This document shows positions 58,326 to 64,000 of a stretch of DNA of 64,000 nucleotides, in pieces; position 1 is the first letter of the stretch; each line of letters starts with the position of its first letter. The position numbers were made by a program, and so were the translations under genes. The notes under the pieces were generated by a model. The model worked only from the letters and a program-made list of their open reading frames with translations. It had not been told where the DNA came from and searched no databases. The stretch comes from Candidatus Nitrosopelagicus sp. Its GTDB lineage: Archaea > Thermoproteota > Nitrososphaeria > Nitrososphaerales > Nitrosopumilaceae. The stretch covers positions 1-64,000 of the forward strand of contig JAOLYB010000002.1 in the NCBI GenBank assembly GCA_028343215.1, read 5' to 3'.

Positions 58326-59414
58326 TTATCCAAAAGTAAATGTGAATATCTCAAAACCTGGGCTTTCTACTTGAATAATTATTTCATGGGGGCCCTCTTG
58401 TTCTGAATCTATCAAATTATACAATCTCGGCTCTGAAATTTTGACCGTACTGTCTGACGAAACATCTTGCCCTCTAACCTGTTCTGGAATTTGACCTCCG
58501 TCATATTCTATCTTTAATATTGCATTTTCGGATGCAACGATGTTTACTTGTTTTGCATTAAAATTCAAAATAATTTTTCCTGAATCTGAGATTAGTTTCA
58601 TACCATCATTATTGTTTTTCCACATTCCTTCCATGTAAAAATAATGTTGGGTGAATTTTTCAGGCAATTGATATGTCACCACTTTATTTTTTGAAAATCC
58701 TTCTTCATTACCTAATTGATTCCTACCCTCTGCAAAATTAAATCCAAAGTATAACTCTGGTGTTCTAAATGTTGCATGTGTAAATTCATTTAGATCTACT
58801 AGTTCTTTTTTCTCTAATGTATTTCCAAGTGCCTTTGATCTTTCTTCTAATAGAACTTGAATTACCTTCTCAGTTTCTTTGTACGCACCTTCTCCGATAT
58901 GATCGAATCGAATGTAACCTTCATGGTCTGCAATATATTTTCTTGGCCAGTATCTATTTTGAAAATCATTCCACACTTCTTTATCATTATCTTGGATCAC
59001 GGGATATTTTATTCCAAATTTTTCAGTTGCAAAAACAACATTATCATATTCTTTTTCAAATTCAAACTCTGGTGTATGTATTCCCACAATTACTAATCCT
59101 TCGTCTGAATATTTTTCATCCCATGCTGTAAGATGTGGTAAGGTTCGTATACAATTGATACAACTATACGTCCAAAAATCATACAACACAACTTTTCCCT
59201 CTATATCTTCACTTATTTTTTCTGAAGATGTGTTGATGTATCCTGATATTCCTTTTAATTCTGGTGATGTTCTGAGAAATGTTTTATCTAATGTTGTTGT
59301 ATCATTTGTTGTATTTCGTTTTAGATCAACTTCATCGTAAAAATATGAAATAGAAATTATTCCTATTGCAATTATTGCAAATAACATTGATGCATACGTG
59401 TATTCTTTTTTCAT
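58326..59414 (-). CDS. Membrane-anchored TlpA/DipZ-like thioredoxin with C-terminal domain
   Basis: A 362-residue protein. A signal-anchor (about 7-25) is followed by a thioredoxin domain (60-195) with DFWTYSCINCIRTLPHL near 77-93, so the active pair is C-I-N-C. This YSCINC-type is that of DipZ. The C-terminal 150 residues are a beta-rich domain (TQHYFYMEGMWKNNNDGMKL, KIEYDGGQIPEQVRGQDV), as in the extra module of the DipZ family. It works with CcdA, two bases upstream, in reducing exported disulphides. A fused relative is at 33843-35246. Confidence 0.92.
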   Translation of the reverse strand: MKKEYTYASMLFAIIAIGIISISYFYDEVDLKRNTTNDTTTLDKTFLRTSPELKGISGYINTSSEKISEDIEGKVVLYDFWTYSCINCIRTLPHLTAWDEKYSDEGLVIVGIHTPEFEFEKEYDNVVFATEKFGIKYPVIQDNDKEVWNDFQNRYWPRKYIADHEGYIRFDHIGEGAYKETEKVIQVLLEERSKALGNTLEKKELVDLNEFTHATFRTPELYFGFNFAEGRNQLGNEEGFSKNKVVTYQLPEKFTQHYFYMEGMWKNNNDGMKLISDSGKIILNFNAKQVNIVASENAILKIEYDGGQIPEQVRGQDVSSDSTVKISEPRLYNLIDSEQEGPHEIIIQVESPGFEIFTFTFG

Positions 59415-59416
59415 TT

Positions 59417-60145
59417 TTAGCTCAACAGTAATAGATCATTTAGAAGTGGAAAGTTTGCAATTAAAACTAATTGATTGAAAAACACCAGCACACCTAACAC
59501 AATAATTACTATCCCAAATAGAACTGTATAATATTTCAAATGTTTTCCTACTTTTGAAATTATCTTACTTGATTTAGAAATTAATGCTCCCATTATTACA
59601 AATGGAATTCCCATTCCTATAGAATAGGAGAGTAGTAAATTGAATGCGATGCTAGGAGATGTTGCTGCAAGAGTGATTATTGTACCTAAAATTGGTCCAA
59701 CGCACGGTGTCCATCCTGCGGCAAATGCCATTCCAAACAAAAATGATACTGGAAATCGAGCACCTACGCTTTTTGGGAATATCTTCTTTTCAACATTGAG
59801 TATGCGAATTTTATGACTTAGAAGCATGTATGTGCCAAAACCTATTATGATAATTCCGCCAATTTGGTTGAATTCTGATACAATTTGATTGGCACTTTCA
59901 TAAAAAATTGAATTGATTGCTACTCCTAGAGCAGAAAATACTACTGAGAATCCTAGTACAAAAAATATTGAATTTAAAAGTACGTTAGATTTGTTAATGG
60001 AAATGACATTATTTTTTGTTTTAATTTCGGATAGTGTTGTTCCTGAAATATATGCCAAAAATGCTGGAACCATAGGTAAAATACAAGGTGCGAAAAAAGA
60101 ACCAATTCCTGCCAAAAATGCAATTACTAGTGAAATCTCTGCCAT
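59417..60145 (-). CDS. ccdA: CcdA-type membrane electron-transfer protein
   Basis: A 242-residue membrane protein with six helices. Transport Cys lie in GSFFAPCILPMVPAFLAY near 16-33 and FAAGWTPCVGPILGTIITL near 139-157. CcdA takes electrons from cytosolic thioredoxin and hands them to outside thioredoxin-like proteins for cytochrome or copper protein assembly. The stop is 2 bases before the thioredoxin-like gene, so these two form an operon. Confidence 0.93.
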   Translation of the reverse strand: MAEISLVIAFLAGIGSFFAPCILPMVPAFLAYISGTTLSEIKTKNNVISINKSNVLLNSIFFVLGFSVVFSALGVAINSIFYESANQIVSEFNQIGGIIIIGFGTYMLLSHKIRILNVEKKIFPKSVGARFPVSFLFGMAFAAGWTPCVGPILGTIITLAATSPSIAFNLLLSYSIGMGIPFVIMGALISKSSKIISKVGKHLKYYTVLFGIVIIVLGVLVFFNQLVLIANFPLLNDLLLLS

Positions 60146-60219
60146 AGCACTGCTATGAATTGATTTTATAAAATCATTAACACAAGTGAGTTTTTATTCA
60201 AGGCGTTTCAGATTTCCAT

Positions 60220-60333
60220 ATGAATTCACGATTTTACGTCGTTATTGCAGGACTTGCAGCAATCACTATATTTGCATATCTTGTTGGTGCACCTGAATCT
60301 GGTGGAGGACTAGGTTTCGATATGATGCGCTAA
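60220..60333 (+). CDS. 37-residue single-helix membrane protein
   Basis: A small frame: MNSRFYVVIAGLAAITIFAY, then LVGAPESGGGLGFDMMR. One membrane helix with an outside Gly-rich end. It ends one base before the bioF stop on the opposite strand. A T-rich region precedes it. The family is unknown, but it resembles minor subunits of respiratory or transport complexes. Confidence 0.55.
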   Translation: MNSRFYVVIAGLAAITIFAYLVGAPESGGGLGFDMMR

Positions 60334-61470
60334 TCATTTTAGTTTAAATTTTCTTTTAGCTTTTTCTAAAATTTGTATTGAATGTTCTATTTCTTTATTT
60401 GATAACCAACCTGTAATTGAAATTCTAATTCGTGCTTGATCTTTCTTTACTGTTGGGTATCTTATTGCTTGTGCAAAGATTCCATTATCTCTTAAAAATT
60501 TTGAAAACTCCATTGCACTTTTTTCTTTACCAATAATTATTGGAATTATTTGGCTTGTTGATGTAGTTTGAAGTTGAATTTCTTCTAATCTCTGATGAAA
60601 TAAATTAATTTTCTTCCATAATTTTCTCCTATACGCTTCTCTGTTTGAATTAAATCTTTCAAGTGAGTATTGATTGATTGATGCAGGTAATGCTGATGTG
60701 TATATGAAAGTCTTTGATGTGTTTATACATAAATCCACTAAACTTTTTTTCCCACAAACATAGCCTCCAAAACTTCCTAATCCTTTACTCAGACTGCTAA
60801 TATATAGATCAATTTTTTTTTCTACATTAAAAAAATTCGCAGTACCTTTTCCATCTTTTCCTAATACAAAATCTCCATGTGCATCGTCTAGAATTGTGAT
60901 AATTCCATGTTTTTCTGTTATTTGAGATATTTTATCTAATCTTGACCAGTCACCGTCCATACTGAATATGCCTTCTGTAATCAAAAGTTTTTTCCCTGCA
61001 GTTTTCTCAATTTTTCGTTCTAAATCTTCCATATCATTATGTTTGAAAATTTTAATTTTAGATCCGGATAATTTGCATGCTTCAACGATACTTGCATGGT
61101 TCAATTCATCACTGAATATTGTATCCTGTTTGTTTGCAATTGAAGAAATTATCCCAAGGTTTGCCATATATCCTGTAGGAAAAATTATTGATCTTTCTTG
61201 TGATTTGTGTTTAGCTAATTTTTTTTCAAGTATTGAAAAACTAGTATCGTTTCCAGAAACAAGTCTTGAACTAGACTGAAATTGAGTGTGTTTTATTTTA
61301 CCTGGATTTATTCCAAGATAATCATTTGATGAAAAATTCAACAGTTTTTTTCCATTTTGCTTTATGAACTGTTTTTCAACTTGACTATCTTGAAGATTTC
61401 TTAGTAGATTATTTTTTTTAATTACACTTAATTTCTTTTCAAGTGTGCCAAATTTAGGCTTCAAGATCAA
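60334..61470 (-). CDS. bioF: BioF, 8-amino-7-oxononanoate synthase
   Basis: A 378-residue PLP enzyme of the alpha-oxoamine synthase family that joins pimeloyl thioester to alanine. Landmarks: NFSSNDYLGINPGKIKHTQF near 45-64, TFKHNDMEDLERKI-like nucleotide region, TILDDAHGDFVLGKDGKGT near 190-208 and SSLSKGLGSFGGYVCGKKSL near 228-247, where the lysine in SLSKG binds PLP. It starts at TTG and overlaps bioB by 17 bases, so it is the second gene of the bioB-bioF operon. Confidence 0.93.
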   Translation of the reverse strand: MILKPKFGTLEKKLSVIKKNNLLRNLQDSQVEKQFIKQNGKKLLNFSSNDYLGINPGKIKHTQFQSSSRLVSGNDTSFSILEKKLAKHKSQERSIIFPTGYMANLGIISSIANKQDTIFSDELNHASIVEACKLSGSKIKIFKHNDMEDLERKIEKTAGKKLLITEGIFSMDGDWSRLDKISQITEKHGIITILDDAHGDFVLGKDGKGTANFFNVEKKIDLYISSLSKGLGSFGGYVCGKKSLVDLCINTSKTFIYTSALPASINQYSLERFNSNREAYRRKLWKKINLFHQRLEEIQLQTTSTSQIIPIIIGKEKSAMEFSKFLRDNGIFAQAIRYPTVKKDQARIRISITGWLSNKEIEHSIQILEKAKRKFKLK

Positions 61471-62434
61471 TCTCTTTTATCATTTTGACATCTTTTTGCA
61501 TAGAATTTCCGTCTAATGTCAAATACCCTGCACTAATAATTCCGTTGGCACCGCTCAAAAGTAATTCTTTTCCATCATCATTCAAATTAACTTCCCTACC
61601 ACCTGAAATTTTTATAATGCTTTTTGGAAGTAAAAATCTCAAAACTGCAAACACTCTAAGTATTTCTTCTAAACTTAATGGGGTTTGTAGTTCTAAAGGT
61701 GTACCTGGGAATGCTACAAGTAAGTTCACTGTAACTTCTTCTGGATTGAGTTTAGATATTGCTTGGACCAACTCTTCTCTTTGCTTTCTTGTCTCTCCCA
61801 TCCCTATTATTCCTCCAGTACAAAGCTCTAACCCTGCTTTTCTTGCGGTATGTAGCGTATCAATTCTATCTTGATATGTATGAGTCGTACAAATTTCTGG
61901 AAATTTAGATTCAGATGTTTCTAAATTATGATTATATCTGATTACACCTAATTCTTTTAATTTTGTTGCTTGCTGAATTGTTAGAAATCCTAAACTACAT
62001 TCTATTGAAATACCTACTTTTTCATTAACTTCATTAATTATGTGACAAACTTTATCAAAATCTTTGTCTGTTGGTTCTCTCCATGCTGCAACTAAACAAT
62101 ATGAGTGTGCACCTGCTTTCTTTGCATCCATTGCTTGTCTAACTACTTCTTCTGCTGACATTAATTGATATTTGTCGATACCTGTATCAAAAAATGCAGA
62201 TTGACTACAGAATGTACAATCTTCGCTGCAATAATTTTTTTTAATATTTGCTAATTGCTCAACATCTATTTTTGATCCTTGAAATGTTCTGGTAATCTCA
62301 TTTGCTGCATCTGATAATTGGCTCAAAACTTTGTCTTCTACATTGAATAATTCATTTGTCAATTCTTCAGTCAAGCCTTGTTTCTTAAGTACTCTGTTTT
62401 TACATTCTAGGATTAACTCTGTTTGGTTTTGCAT
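61454..62434 (-). CDS. bioB: BioB, biotin synthase
   Basis: A 326-residue radical SAM enzyme that inserts sulphur into dethiobiotin. Landmarks: KKNYCSEDCTFCSQSAFFDT near 62-81, whose three Cys bind the 4Fe-4S cluster (CxxxCxxC), then AGAHSYCLVAAWREPTDKDF near 106-125 and GGIIGMGETRKQREELVQAI. The arginine in the REVN-type part near the end (SGGREVNLNDDG) is a cluster ligand. The ATG at 62434 lies about 24 bases from a TATA-like ttatttag on the minus strand; an earlier Met at 62455 was not used for that reason. Confidence 0.94.
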   Translation of the reverse strand: MQNQTELILECKNRVLKKQGLTEELTNELFNVEDKVLSQLSDAANEITRTFQGSKIDVEQLANIKKNYCSEDCTFCSQSAFFDTGIDKYQLMSAEEVVRQAMDAKKAGAHSYCLVAAWREPTDKDFDKVCHIINEVNEKVGISIECSLGFLTIQQATKLKELGVIRYNHNLETSESKFPEICTTHTYQDRIDTLHTARKAGLELCTGGIIGMGETRKQREELVQAISKLNPEEVTVNLLVAFPGTPLELQTPLSLEEILRVFAVLRFLLPKSIIKISGGREVNLNDDGKELLLSGANGIISAGYLTLDGNSMQKDVKMIKEIDLEA

Positions 62435-62464
62435 ATTCGAAATTAAAAAATTCACTAAATAAGC

Positions 62465-62492
62465 GTTAACCTGTATAAAATCTATGGTTAAC
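62465..62492. promoter_or_regulatory. BirA-like operator between divergent bio operons
   Basis: GTTAACC (62465-62471), 14 bases, GGTTAAC (62486-62492). This inverted pair with a 14-base spacer matches the known BirA operator layout (TTGTAAACC-N14-16-GGTTTACAA) in form. The spacer holds TATAAAAT, a candidate bioA TATA element, and the left half lies just upstream of the bioB TATA element, so one site could control both operons. Confidence 0.6.
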
Positions 62493-62513
62493 CATTAATT
62501 AGTCATAAAAAAT

Positions 62514-64000
<1,487 letters not shown>

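Overview
The window is about two-thirds A+T, gene-dense and almost intron-free. It reads as a chromosome segment of a marine-type ammonia-oxidising archaeon (Nitrososphaerota/Thaumarchaeota, Nitrosopumilus or Nitrosarchaeum-like). The pointers are a blue-copper protein with a PEFG C-terminal sorting tail, an ESCRT-III/CdvB paralogue, an archaeal-order ribosomal protein operon with an RNase P subunit inside it, the archaeal purine enzyme PurP, a proteasome alpha subunit, TatA/TatC, and many promoters where a TATA box lies 24-30 bases before the start codon (leaderless mRNAs). The genus is inferred, not proven.

Layout. 1-11.6 kb: mixed housekeeping genes, including an M1 aminopeptidase, a PEFG cupredoxin, a coiled-coil/JAMM protease pair, two peptide-type ABC permeases without ATPase or binding protein, and an HD-domain protein. 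11.6-17.8 kb: a sensory island with a DICT-like protein, a B12-binding protein carrying the W-x9-EH signature of CarH-type light sensors, a winged-helix protein, a MEDS-like protein, an NAD(P)-binding membrane protein with two small partners, and a divergent membrane-protein pair. Several promoters here share a repeated TAGTG(C/G)nTAA motif, and a perfect 16-bp palindrome lies beside the MEDS gene. This island is the best candidate for an undescribed system. 17.8-25.8 kb: small signalling or nuclease genes, purP, ubiX, and tatA and tatC on either side of a zinc-ribbon nuclease-like gene. 25.3-35.9 kb: a winged-helix regulator with a palindrome on its own promoter, then a run of exported proteins. 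Two of these share a W-[IV]-K-x3-WW-type repeat, one of them also having a sialidase-like propeller, and the run ends in a TlpA-CcdA fusion.

36-43.7 kb: purine synthesis (purS, purQ, purL, purF, purC) with a coupled RAM-domain protein and a 46-residue protein. 43.7-46.8 kb: an ArsR-type regulator, a DUF371 protein, a flavin-oxidoreductase-like gene, and a roughly 0.95-kb segment bounded by two copies of a 31-bp palindrome-containing repeat. 46.9-57 kb, minus strand: tRNA-Asn and the ribosomal block uL3-uL4-uL23-uS19-uL22-uS3-uL29-Rpp29-uS17-uL14-uL24-eS4-uL5-uS14-uS8-uL6, with uL2 absent from its usual place, preceded by a SPOUT methyltransferase and proteasome alpha. 57-60.3 kb: CdvB paralogue and a split thioredoxin/CcdA pair. 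60.3-64 kb: divergent biotin genes bioB-bioF and bioA-bioD around a BirA-like operator.

Beyond the larger genes I found eight proteins of 36-51 residues: one zinc-finger-like, one charged, and six single-helix membrane proteins including one weak GTG-start candidate. No CRISPR array, rRNA, integrase or recognisable insertion sequence was seen.
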